DNA of 34,533 nt from Vulcanimicrobiota bacterium. Lineage in GTDB: Bacteria > Vulcanimicrobiota > Xenobia > Xenobiales > JADMJV01. A program made the position numbers and the translations under genes. The DNA lies in NCBI GenBank assembly GCA_022842865.1, contig JALHOV010000005.1, positions 1 through 34,533 on the forward strand. The letters are read 5' to 3'. The notes below the pieces were generated by a model that was given only the letters and a program-made list of their open reading frames with translations, was not told the DNA's origin and ran no database searches. The stretch's first letter is position 1. Each line of letters starts with the position of its first letter. Positions 9,169-17,077 of this stretch are shown in pieces.

Positions 9169-9736
9169 CCAGCGTGCAATCCTTCTCCCGAGAGCTACGG
9201 AACATCTCGAAATATTGAGCGAACGGGATGTGTCTGGCGCCGAACTGTGCCAAGGTAGAGGTCACGTCTTGACAGTCTATCAGATCAAAGCCTCCCTGGC
9301 ACATCCTGCGATAAAGCTCAACCAGACAAGCCTTACTGGCGTTGTCGGCGCAACTGAACATCGACTCGCCGCAAAAGGTCCCACCCAGAGCCAGTCCGTA
9401 GAGCCCTCCCACCAATTGCTCGCCCTGCCAGGCCTCGAGACTATGAGCCAGGCCAGCTCCATGCAGTTCGCAAAAAATGGACTCGATTTCGGGACAAAGC
9501 CAGGTATTGTTGCGCTGTCCGCAACGGCGAATCACTTCCGGGAAAGCCTGATCCAGCGTCAGGCGGTAGGGCTGCGTGCGCAACCAGCGAGTTAGACGAC
9601 GCGGAACGTGGAATTCCGCCAGTGGGAGGACCCCCCGAGGGTCGTAACAGTAAGCCCGCACCCGTCCATCTTGGTCCGCCATCGGAAAGTAACCCTGCTC
9701 ATAGAGTTCGAGGTATCTCTCAGCTAGAGGGGACAC
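9161..9736 (-). CDS. aat: Leucyl/phenylalanyl-tRNA-protein transferase
   Basis: Adds Leu or Phe from aminoacyl-tRNA to the N-terminus of proteins starting with Arg or Lys, feeding the bacterial N-degron (ClpS/ClpAP) pathway. Visible family motifs: GYFPMA (residues 15-20), DPRGVLPLAEFHVPRRL, the NNTWLCPEIE segment, the GLAHSLEAW segment, LVGGLYGLALGGTFCGESMFS and FDLIDCQ. The length of 191 aa is slightly shorter than the E. coli enzyme (234 aa), mostly at the N-terminus. The start is GTG at 9734-9736 with no strong Shine-Dalgarno. It is followed directly by the overlapping histidine kinase gene. I see no clpS or clpA nearby. Confidence 0.96.
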   Translation of the reverse strand: MSPLAERYLELYEQGYFPMADQDGRVRAYCYDPRGVLPLAEFHVPRRLTRWLRTQPYRLTLDQAFPEVIRRCGQRNNTWLCPEIESIFCELHGAGLAHSLEAWQGEQLVGGLYGLALGGTFCGESMFSCADNASKACLVELYRRMCQGGFDLIDCQDVTSTLAQFGARHIPFAQYFEMFRSSREKDCTLDG

Positions 9737-9793
9737 GGTGGTTGCGGGAAGTTCTGGCCATTTCTGGGGGGTCCTCCAGGAAGTGACTCCAAA

Positions 9794-9818
9794 CGGGCCG
9801 CTCTTTTGGAGCGACCCG
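9794..9818 (-). terminator. Candidate intrinsic terminator after the SpoVG-like gene
   Basis: A 10-bp stem (9794-9803 with 9809-9818, nine of ten paired) with a five-base loop lies 10 bp past the stop of the leftward SpoVG-like gene. Only three T residues follow on the minus strand, so termination may be partial, letting some transcripts continue into aat. Confidence 0.55.
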
Positions 9819-9827
9819 CCTGGGAAT

Positions 9828-10163
9828 CTAGGCGGCCACGATCTCGCCCACCTGGCCGGTGACCTTATGGTATTCCTGAATCGCCAGGGAGGTCAGGTTG
9901 TCTACCAGCGTTCGGTCAGTGATAAAGGCGTGATCCCAGTATTCTCCGGTCTTCTCATCCTTACGCGAAGGCATCCTGAGGAACAGGCCATTGTCTCCCG
10001 TGAACAACCGGGCGCGAATGCTGACTGGTCCATAACGCAGCAGCACGCCCGCGATGGCCCCTTTGCCCGTATCCGCCTTGTTCGGGTCGGGAGTCCAGGG
10101 GGTCACCTTCTGCACCTGGTAGGGGTGCGGATAGATGGTCTTGTGCATCGTTGGGTTTTCCAT
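9828..10163 (-). CDS. SpoVG-like nucleic-acid-binding protein (111 aa)
   Basis: Residues about 45-100 match the SpoVG core: a strand, then GDNGLFLRMPSRK (56-68), an acidic turn, a DHAFITD segment in place of the usual DIAHPI, and a C-terminal helix ending EYHKV. SpoVG proteins are small site-specific DNA/RNA-binding regulators found in many non-sporulating bacteria. I chose the ATG at 10163 because GGAGAA at 10172-10177 is well spaced; a longer frame to 10211 lacks a ribosome site. The N-terminal 40 residues (Pro/His/Lys-rich) are not part of the standard domain. The gene precedes aat and the histidine kinase on the same strand, separated by a candidate terminator. Family assignment is fairly confident; the target is unknown. 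Confidence 0.8.
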   Translation of the reverse strand: MENPTMHKTIYPHPYQVQKVTPWTPDPNKADTGKGAIAGVLLRYGPVSIRARLFTGDNGLFLRMPSRKDEKTGEYWDHAFITDRTLVDNLTSLAIQEYHKVTGQVGEIVAA

Positions 10164-10380
10164 GTGTGTTATTCTCCGTGTGTTTCGTAGGTTCGGGACC
10201 CTCAGGTCCACGAGCGCAGCCTAGCGCAGAACGAAGCCCATGTGTTTACACCAGTTCTGCCGTACTATGAATTTTCTTATTCGGGAACCAAGACAGTTTT
10301 GCGGCGATTCATTCTCAGCGGGAGTTTTCCGGGTCCAGCAGGAAACTCACCTAGATTCGTTATGATGAAAGAGGTCTCCG

Positions 10381-11931
10381 TTGCAGGCATCTCCCTCCAA
10401 GTATCTCGCTCTCTCTCTGACCACCGCTCTCTTGCTCTCCCACAGCGTGCTGGCCGCTCCCCCGAGCCCCGAAGCCGTGGGCGGAGCCGAATTCGTGAAA
10501 AATCTGACCGCGCTGATCAGCTCGGAATACATCTACAAGACCCCCTCCGAGAAACTGTTTGACGGCGCCGTCGAGGGCCTGAACGGGGCCATCAAAGCCA
10601 AGAAACTGGCTCCCTTGAAGCTGGCCAAGATCCAATCCAAAGGCGACTTCGAGAAGGCCGCCAAAGAATTCACGGCCGATTTCTACAAAGTGGCCGCCAA
10701 GCACCCCAAGCTTCTCAGCGAAGATTATCTCCAGGTAGCCGCTGTGCGTGGCATGCTCAAAAAGCTGGACGACCCCTACACCGTCTACATGGACAAGAAA
10801 GAGTTCACCTCGCTCAAGGAAGCGATGAACGGCACTATTTTTGGCGGTCTGGGTATCTACATCGAGCTGGACAAGAAGAATAACAACGCGCTGACCATCA
10901 TCGAACCCATGGCCGACACCCCGGCCATGCGCGGAGGACTGCGTTCCCGGGATGTGATCATCCAGATCAACGACACCTCGACCGTTACGGCCACCATTCC
11001 TCAAGCACAGACCCTGCTCCGCGGCGAAGTCGGAAGCAAAGTCAGACTGCTCATCAAGCGGGCCGATCAGGAGCCCTTCTGGGTGGAACTGGTTCGCGAT
11101 CAGATCCGCACCAGCAGCGTCAACAGCAAAATGGTCGACCAGGAGGGCACCAAAGTCGGCTACATCAAGCTCAAAGTCTTCGGTGAGAACACCAATAACG
11201 AGATGGAAAGCGCCATTCGCACCCTGGAAGAACAGGGAGCACAAGCGTACATCCTCGACCTGCGCAACAACGGTGGTGGCTACATCAACGCAGCCGTCGA
11301 CGTGTGCTCGAAATTCCTGGCCACGGGCAGTCGCGTCGTCACAGTCCAGGAGCGTGGCCAGGCCGAAGTCCCCTACCCCAGCCATCCCAACCTTCACCCG
11401 GTCAAACCGCTGGTGATGCTGGTGAACGAATACTCTGCCAGCGCCTCAGAAATCACCGCCGGCGCCATGCAGGACCTGGCGCGCGCCAAACTGGTGGGCA
11501 ATAAAACCTTCGGCAAGGGCAGCGTGCAGAAAATCTTCCCGTTGACCGAAGGCTCGGCCATGAAAGTGACCACTGCCCATTACCACACCCCCAATGGCAA
11601 AGACATCCACAAGCTGGGAATCGAGCCCGACATCAAGGTTTCGATGAATATTCAAAAGGTCGGCACCACCGAGGACGACCAGTTCAAAACGGCCCTGTCC
11701 ACCGCCATCACGGAGGTCAAGTCACAGCCGGTCGCGGCCGTGCCCGGACCGATGGTGGTCGCTTCGGTCGAAGACGAGCTGAAAATCATCGAAGAACAGA
11801 AAGCTCAGGGGTATTCCGTCACCAAGCGAGAATTTGTGCGCGAACAGGACCACCTGTTTGAAGAAATTACGCTAGAAAAGCCCGGTGACTCGCGCAAGCT
11901 GCGCTTGGAACTGCCCTTTCTTACGCACTGA
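10381..11931 (+). CDS. Secreted S41 C-terminal processing peptidase (CtpA-like), copy 1
   Basis: Serine protease of the periplasm with a Ser/Lys dyad. The TTG start at 10381 follows GAAAGAGG at 10367-10374 and gives a clean signal peptide (basic start, Leu/Thr-rich core, cleavage likely after SVLA, residue 25). Residues about 150-230 form a PDZ domain (GGLGIYIEL, GGLRSRDVIIQI). The protease domain contains YILDLRNNGGG (290-300), catalytic Ser354 in SASASE, Asp365 and Lys379 in TFGKGS; the Ser-Lys spacing of 25 residues equals that of Tsp. The last 70 residues form an extra charged tail. It is followed 17 bp later by a paralogue, and uvrC follows that, probably one transcript. Its role is likely maturation or quality control of envelope proteins. 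Confidence 0.95.
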   Translation: MQASPSKYLALSLTTALLLSHSVLAAPPSPEAVGGAEFVKNLTALISSEYIYKTPSEKLFDGAVEGLNGAIKAKKLAPLKLAKIQSKGDFEKAAKEFTADFYKVAAKHPKLLSEDYLQVAAVRGMLKKLDDPYTVYMDKKEFTSLKEAMNGTIFGGLGIYIELDKKNNNALTIIEPMADTPAMRGGLRSRDVIIQINDTSTVTATIPQAQTLLRGEVGSKVRLLIKRADQEPFWVELVRDQIRTSSVNSKMVDQEGTKVGYIKLKVFGENTNNEMESAIRTLEEQGAQAYILDLRNNGGGYINAAVDVCSKFLATGSRVVTVQERGQAEVPYPSHPNLHPVKPLVMLVNEYSASASEITAGAMQDLARAKLVGNKTFGKGSVQKIFPLTEGSAMKVTTAHYHTPNGKDIHKLGIEPDIKVSMNIQKVGTTEDDQFKTALSTAITEVKSQPVAAVPGPMVVASVEDELKIIEEQKAQGYSVTKREFVREQDHLFEEITLEKPGDSRKLRLELPFLTH

Positions 11932-11948
11932 TACAACGGAGTCTTTCA

Positions 11949-13385
11949 ATGAGTTTTCACCGCATGGGCGTCCTGATGGGCGGTTATTCCCTGGTTGGAT
12001 TGGGGTTTCTGAGCACGATCCTCCTTTCCCAACGGTATCTTCCCAATCCGGCCATCTCGCCGCCGGCGGTGTCCACTCAGGCCACGCCGGGTATTGTCGA
12101 AATCAATGAAACTCCGACCCCCAAGGAAACTCCCAAACAGCCGGTCGACACGATGGCCAACCTGGACGTGGTGCTCGACCTGCTGCACCAGGAATACCTG
12201 AACGAGGTCAATGACCGAGCACTTTTCGCCAGTTCCTTTCGTCTCCTGAAAGAGTTCCTGGCCAGCCAAAAGGTCGACGTCAAGGACTTCCCCACTCTGC
12301 CGCCCAAAATCGAAGATCGCGCCAGCCTGACCCGGGCCTGGAAAGCCATGATCGCCAAAGTCGAGCCCAAGGTGGCCGGCAAGTTCGACCACCAGCGACT
12401 CACCTACCTGGCTCTCAAGTGCATGCTGGGGGCCCTCAAAGACCCCTACTGCTCGGTGCTCGAGCCTCGCGAATTCCGCGTTTTTGAAGAACACATGTCG
12501 GGCGGCAACTTTAGCGGCATTGGCGTGATGATCGAGCTCGACCGCGATCACAAAAATCGCGTAACCGTGTCGCAGCCGATACCTGAGGGACCAGCCGACA
12601 AGACCGGCATTCAAACCGGTGACGTGTTGGCCAAGATCGACGGCCAGCCGACCGACGGCTGGGACATCGAGAAGGCCGCCAACAAAATCCGCGGTCCGCA
12701 GGGGACCATGGTCGCTCTAACCATCTACCGGCCCAAAGAAAAGCGCACCTTTGACGTCAGCGTGAAACGCGACATGATTCACGTGCGCAGCGTCACCTCC
12801 AAGATGGTAGCCCCCAAAATCGGATACCTTCAGGTCAATGTCTTCGGCGAGGAGACGGTCCACGAGTTCGAAGAAGAAATCGAAAACGTTCAGAAGAAAG
12901 GCGCCAAGTCCTATATCATCGACCTGCGAAATAATGGGGGCGGCTACATTAACGCAGCTTTGGAAATCTGCAGCCACTTCGTACCAACCGGGGAACGGGT
13001 CGTGTCGGTGGTCAACCAACGCCTGAATCGGTCGGAAGAACACGACAGCTTGGGCCGCGCTCAAATCGAAGGACCGATGGTGCTGCTGGTCAACCGTTTC
13101 TCGGCGAGCGCCGCGGAAATTACCGCAGGCTGCCTGCAAGACCACAAGCGCGCCAAACTGATCGGCGAGACCACCTTCGGCAAAGCCAGCGTACAGCAGG
13201 TGGAACATTTGGCCGACGGCGGCGCTTTTAAATATACGGTGGCCCACTACCTCACCCCCTCCGGCCAGGACATTCACCGCAAAGGCATCAAGGCCGACAT
13301 CAACGTGAAGGTGACGGTAAAAGATAAGGACGACAAAGTCCTGCAGGTGGGCATCAAGACGCTCCAGGAGCAGATGAAAAAATAA
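11949..13385 (+). CDS. Membrane-anchored S41 C-terminal processing peptidase, copy 2
   Basis: Paralogue of the preceding gene with the same domain order. Residues about 7-27 are a hydrophobic anchor without an obvious cleavage site, so the enzyme is probably tethered to the inner membrane facing the periplasm. A Pro/Thr-rich linker (30-66), an N-terminal helical region and a PDZ domain (about 184-265, FSGIGVMIEL) lead to the protease core: YIIDLRNNGGG (322-332), Ser387 in SASAAE, Asp398 and Lys412 in TFGKAS, again 25 residues apart. One change from copy 1 is Ala for Ser after the catalytic serine. The ATG has CGGAG at 11937-11941. The stop codon is one base before the uvrC start. Confidence 0.95.
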   Translation: MSFHRMGVLMGGYSLVGLGFLSTILLSQRYLPNPAISPPAVSTQATPGIVEINETPTPKETPKQPVDTMANLDVVLDLLHQEYLNEVNDRALFASSFRLLKEFLASQKVDVKDFPTLPPKIEDRASLTRAWKAMIAKVEPKVAGKFDHQRLTYLALKCMLGALKDPYCSVLEPREFRVFEEHMSGGNFSGIGVMIELDRDHKNRVTVSQPIPEGPADKTGIQTGDVLAKIDGQPTDGWDIEKAANKIRGPQGTMVALTIYRPKEKRTFDVSVKRDMIHVRSVTSKMVAPKIGYLQVNVFGEETVHEFEEEIENVQKKGAKSYIIDLRNNGGGYINAALEICSHFVPTGERVVSVVNQRLNRSEEHDSLGRAQIEGPMVLLVNRFSASAAEITAGCLQDHKRAKLIGETTFGKASVQQVEHLADGGAFKYTVAHYLTPSGQDIHRKGIKADINVKVTVKDKDDKVLQVGIKTLQEQMKK

Positions 13386-13386
13386 C

Positions 13387-15348
13387 TTGATCTCCGAAAA
13401 ACTGAAGCTTCTCCCCGATAAGCCGGGGGTTTACCTGATGCAGGACGCCAAAGGCCGCATCATTTATGTAGGTAAGTCGGCCTCGCTGCGCCAGCGCGTG
13501 CGCAGCTATTTCCAACCCTCATCCGACCACGCTCCCAAAATCCGCTGGATGGTTTCGAAGGTCAAGGACTTTGACACGGTGGTGGTCGACTCCGAGCTGG
13601 AAGCGCTCATCCTCGAATGCAATCTGATCAAAAAGCACCGCCCCTACTTCAACACCAAATACCGCGACGACAAGCGCTATCCGCTTCTGGAAGTGACCAC
13701 CGGCGAGGAATTCCCGCGGTTGCGCGTGGTGCGTCGCCAACGCAACCCGCGCAACCGTTACTTTGGGCCTTTTCCGGATGCCGGGGCGCTGCGGCGAACG
13801 GTCACCATTTTGCAGAAGATGTTCCAGATCCGAACCTGCTCGTTGGATATGGACAAAAAAGTGAAGCGGCCTTGTCTGGACTACTATATCGGGCTGTGCA
13901 CCGCCCCCTGCACCCGCTACATCGATGCTCCTCACTACCGCGAGCAGGTGGAGCAAGCCATCGACTACATGGAGGGCAACTCGGATAAGCTGTTGCGCCG
14001 CCTTCGCCAGGAAATGGAAGCGGAGGCCGAGGCGCTCAACTTCGAGCGTTGCGCCCGCATCCGCGATATGCTGCACGACCTGGAGCGCACGGGTCAAAAG
14101 CAGAAGATGGTGTCCGACAAGGACGAAAACGAGGATTACCTGGCGGTGTCCTCAAGCGGCGAACTCATCTGCGCTCAGGTCTTGCAGGTGCGCGAAGGCA
14201 AGCTGCTGGGACACCGCTCCTTTCTGCTGGAATCGCCGGGAGGCAGCGAAGACGGAGAGCAAATGTCGGCATTCTTCAAGCAGTATTACCAGCAAAACAG
14301 CTACATTCCGCGCCGCATCCTGGTCAGCGTACTGCCTGACGAGACGGAACTGCTGAGCGAGTGGTTGAGCAGCGTCTCCCAGACGCGGGTGGAAATCCGC
14401 CTGCCTCAGCGTGGATCCAAGCGCGAGCTCATGGAGTTGGCCCAGAAAAACGCCCGCCAGACTTTGGAACAGGAGAATTTGCGCCCTTCGCGCGGAGTGG
14501 AGCAGCGCCGTCTGGCCCTGGAGGAATTGCAGCAAGCGCTGGGTTTGAGTGAGGCTCCCTGGCGCATGGAATGCGTCGACATTTCCAACTTTCAGGGCCG
14601 CCAGGCCGTGGGTTCCCTGGTGGTGTTCGAACAGGGGTTACCCCGCAAAGATCAATATCGCCGCTTTCGCATTCGTAGCGGCGACACCCCCGACGATTTT
14701 CGCATGATGCGGGAGGTTCTCACACGACGATTCTCCCATTCGCCCGACGATCGGCGCAGCTTCGACGGATTGCCCGAACTACTGATCGTGGACGGCGGCA
14801 AAGGGCAGCTGGGTGTGGCCGTAGAGGTATTGGCCGAATTGGGCTTGAGCGACCGCGTGGCCCTGGCCGGATTAGCCAAAGAGAACGAGTGGCTCTTCGT
14901 GCCCGGGCTCAGCGATCCGGTGATTCTGGCGCGCACCTCAAAGGCTTTACTGACGGTCACCCACATGCGCGATGAGACCCATCGCTTCGCCGTGACCTAT
15001 CATCGCAGCGTACGCAAGACCGCCTTTAAACAGTCCGCGCTAGACGACGCTCCCGGCATCGGCGAGGGTCGCAAGCAGGCACTCCTGAAGCACTTTGGCT
15101 CGTTACGCAAACTGATGGCTGCGTCACTGGCGGAAATCTCTCAGGTCGAGGGCATGGGCGGCACGCTATCTCGCAAGTTATTCGAGTATTTACATGCTGC
15201 AGGCGAAGTGAACGGCGCCTCCGAAATGGCTTCGCATGGCCAGCAAATCGAACCGCAACAAGAAGAAAAACGAACCCGTCAAGGCGCAATCCACAGCTCC
15301 TCCAGTCGTGGAGGAGGTCGCCGCAGTTCCAACCGAGGTGGAGCCTGA
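13387..15348 (+). CDS. uvrC: Excinuclease ABC subunit C
   Basis: Makes both incisions around bulky lesions in nucleotide excision repair with UvrA/UvrB. The GIY-YIG nuclease (residues about 12-90; PGVYLM, IIYVGKS) makes the 3' cut. The UVR motif (about 205-240) binds UvrB. The RNase H-like domain (about 395-540; CVDISNFQG, LIVDGGKGQL, THMRDETHRFA) makes the 5' cut. The double helix-hairpin-helix (about 551-604; DDAPGIGEGRKQALLKHFG, QVEGMGG) binds DNA. The TTG start is one base after the previous stop. The last 48 residues are a Ser/Arg/Gln-rich tail not seen in the family, arising because the frame runs 113 bp into the next gene. The tail is probably dispensable. Confidence 0.97.
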   Translation: MISEKLKLLPDKPGVYLMQDAKGRIIYVGKSASLRQRVRSYFQPSSDHAPKIRWMVSKVKDFDTVVVDSELEALILECNLIKKHRPYFNTKYRDDKRYPLLEVTTGEEFPRLRVVRRQRNPRNRYFGPFPDAGALRRTVTILQKMFQIRTCSLDMDKKVKRPCLDYYIGLCTAPCTRYIDAPHYREQVEQAIDYMEGNSDKLLRRLRQEMEAEAEALNFERCARIRDMLHDLERTGQKQKMVSDKDENEDYLAVSSSGELICAQVLQVREGKLLGHRSFLLESPGGSEDGEQMSAFFKQYYQQNSYIPRRILVSVLPDETELLSEWLSSVSQTRVEIRLPQRGSKRELMELAQKNARQTLEQENLRPSRGVEQRRLALEELQQALGLSEAPWRMECVDISNFQGRQAVGSLVVFEQGLPRKDQYRRFRIRSGDTPDDFRMMREVLTRRFSHSPDDRRSFDGLPELLIVDGGKGQLGVAVEVLAELGLSDRVALAGLAKENEWLFVPGLSDPVILARTSKALLTVTHMRDETHRFAVTYHRSVRKTAFKQSALDDAPGIGEGRKQALLKHFGSLRKLMAASLAEISQVEGMGGTLSRKLFEYLHAAGEVNGASEMASHGQQIEPQQEEKRTRQGAIHSSSSRGGGRRSSNRGGA

Positions 15349-16888
15349 GCCTGTCGCCGTAGTCACCAAGGCGGCTCCCGCCAAGAAGGCCGGCAAAAAG
15401 GGGAAGTCGACCGAATCGGCCGTTGCCCTTCTCGATCCGCCTTCGGTCGAGAGTGCCGAGGTTGCGGTCGCCGAGGAAGCCGTGGCGCAAGGGCTGGCGG
15501 TGGTCCGCCCTCCCGACCCGGAAGTGGCCGAGCCGGCCCTACGCAGTCTGGGGCTGCAGGCCGAGATCGACAGTCTGCGTGCCCAACAAGCCGATTGGGA
15601 ACTAGCCCGCAAGGCCTGGGACCAGGAGCGCGCCCAGCTCATCAGCGAGCGCGAGATGGTCGAGCAGTTCCGCCGAAGCTGGGATGAAGAGCGCGCCCAG
15701 TTGGTGTCCGAACGCGACCTGGCGGAGCAGCAGCGCAAAAGCGAGAACGAGGAGCGCGCTCGGCTGGTGGCTGAGCGTGATTTGGAAGAGCAACTGCGCG
15801 AGAGCTGGAATGACGAACGCACGGCGCTGCAAGACAAGGCCGCCGAACTTGAGCTGGAACTTGAGCTGACCCAAAAGCAGATGGCCGACTTTCAGGCCAG
15901 CAACCTGGATTTGCAAACCCGCCTGACCGCCGCCGAACAGGATGCCGCCGACGAGCTGAAGCAGATTACCAGCTTGCAGGACGAAATGGCCGAGACTTCG
16001 CGTCGCCTCGAATCGCGCGAGAACGAAATGGAGCAATGGTCTCGCCGTCTGGGCGAGCTACAGGCGATGCTCGATGAAGTTCGCGAAACCGAATCCAATC
16101 TGCGTATGGAGATGGAAGAGTTGGAGCTCCTCAAGGAAGACCTGGAGGAGACCATCGTCGAGCGCCGCCGCGAACTCAAGGCGCTGCGCATCAGCGAGGC
16201 CGAGGCCCGCGCCTACGCCGAAGAATGCAAGCTTTTCCGAGAGTCCGCCGAGGCTGAGATTCAGGCCGCCCAGGGCGAATTGGTGAGCCTGCGCCAGTCG
16301 CATCAGGACGAGGTCAAGGTCCTGGGTGAGCGCCTGGCGTCTTCCCTGCTCCGTGAGGAAGAGCTGAAAGCCCTGGCCACGGAGGCCAAAAACAACGTCA
16401 ATCAGGACGCCCTAAGGGACGCCGAACGACGCCATCTGGAAGCCGAGAAACGCCTGATCGAGGTGAACGCCGAGCTGGACTCGTTGCGCCGTGATGGTTC
16501 GGACCGCGAGCGTCTGGAGCGCAGGTGTCTGTTGCTGGAGAACGACTTGAAGGCGGCCAACCAGGAACTGATGACGCTGGAGCGCAGCCAGTCACGCCTG
16601 GAGACCGAGAAGCAGCAGTTGGCCGAGGAGATGGAAAAGCTCAAGGTCGCTGGCACTGGCTCGGCCGGCGCGCCCGCATCCGACGAGGCGGAAATCCGCC
16701 AGTGGAAGCTACGCGCCGATGATCTACGCGAGTCCCTGCGCAAGCAACGCACCGAGAACGAACGCCTCCAGGAGCGCGTGGACGTGCTGATCAAGGCCAA
16801 AGAGCTGGAAGAAAAGCAGCGCAAAGAAGTGGAAAGCCGCCTGCGCACTGCCCTGCGCATCCAGGCCCGCCAACAGGGCGGCTTCTAG
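15236..16888 (+). CDS. Long coiled-coil protein with 21-residue repeats
   Basis: No enzymatic domain is visible. Residues 1-60 are basic and Ala/Pro/Val-rich and probably disordered. From about residue 105 to 545 the sequence is almost pure heptad-pattern Glu/Arg/Leu/Gln coiled coil. Residues 128-190 contain three near-identical 21-residue units (consensus WDEERAQLVSERDLAEQQRKS), three heptads each, encoded by 63-bp repeats at 15617-15805. A Gly/Ala break near residue 480 separates a final helix. There is no signal peptide or membrane segment, so it is probably a cytoskeletal, polar or chromosome-organising scaffold; this is inference. The start at 15236 lies inside uvrC with no strong Shine-Dalgarno, so translation may be coupled; the true start could lie further in. 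Confidence 0.85.
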   Translation: MASKSNRNKKKNEPVKAQSTAPPVVEEVAAVPTEVEPEPVAVVTKAAPAKKAGKKGKSTESAVALLDPPSVESAEVAVAEEAVAQGLAVVRPPDPEVAEPALRSLGLQAEIDSLRAQQADWELARKAWDQERAQLISEREMVEQFRRSWDEERAQLVSERDLAEQQRKSENEERARLVAERDLEEQLRESWNDERTALQDKAAELELELELTQKQMADFQASNLDLQTRLTAAEQDAADELKQITSLQDEMAETSRRLESRENEMEQWSRRLGELQAMLDEVRETESNLRMEMEELELLKEDLEETIVERRRELKALRISEAEARAYAEECKLFRESAEAEIQAAQGELVSLRQSHQDEVKVLGERLASSLLREEELKALATEAKNNVNQDALRDAERRHLEAEKRLIEVNAELDSLRRDGSDRERLERRCLLLENDLKAANQELMTLERSQSRLETEKQQLAEEMEKLKVAGTGSAGAPASDEAEIRQWKLRADDLRESLRKQRTENERLQERVDVLIKAKELEEKQRKEVESRLRTALRIQARQQGGF

Positions 16889-16943
16889 CGGTCCACCTCT
16901 CGCGAAGGTTGCCTCGCGCCCTCAGGCTACCTGGCGGCTGTCC

Positions 16944-17075
16944 GGCGGTTGCCGCTCCTGGAGGCAACTTTGCTTACCCCGGCGGCAACTCTGGCGGTTG
17001 CCGCTCCTGGAGGCAACTTTTGCCCACCCTGGCCGCAACTCGGGCGGTTGCCGCTCCCGGAGGCAACCTCCAGGC
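16944..17075. repeat. Three tandem ~50-bp repeats with internal hairpins
   Basis: The unit beginning GGCGGTTGCCGCTCCTGGAG recurs at 16944, 16993 and 17043 (last copy one base different and incomplete). Each unit contains GTTGCC and GGCAAC as a 6-bp stem, and adjacent units can pair alternatively, for example 16982-16989 with 16997-17004 (perfect 8 bp). On the plus strand the first two hairpins are followed by short T runs. The block fills the gap between the convergent coiled-coil and PilZ genes, so it may work as a multi-hairpin terminator or transcript end protector. A mini-satellite is the alternative. Confidence 0.85.
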
Positions 17076-17077
17076 GG

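Noticed and set aside
10361-10366. TATGAT as a -10 box before the first S41 gene
   Set aside because: No -35 hexamer at usable spacing, and transcription from it would start inside the ribosome site.
10242-10562. ATG-started plus-strand frame overlapping the S41 signal peptide region
   Set aside because: It is the shifted reading of the peptidase N-terminus; Arg/Ser-rich and without motifs, while the TTG frame gives a clean signal peptide.
16944-17075. CRISPR array
   Set aside because: Three repeats of about 50 bp with near-identical spacer-like portions; no unique spacers and no cas genes.
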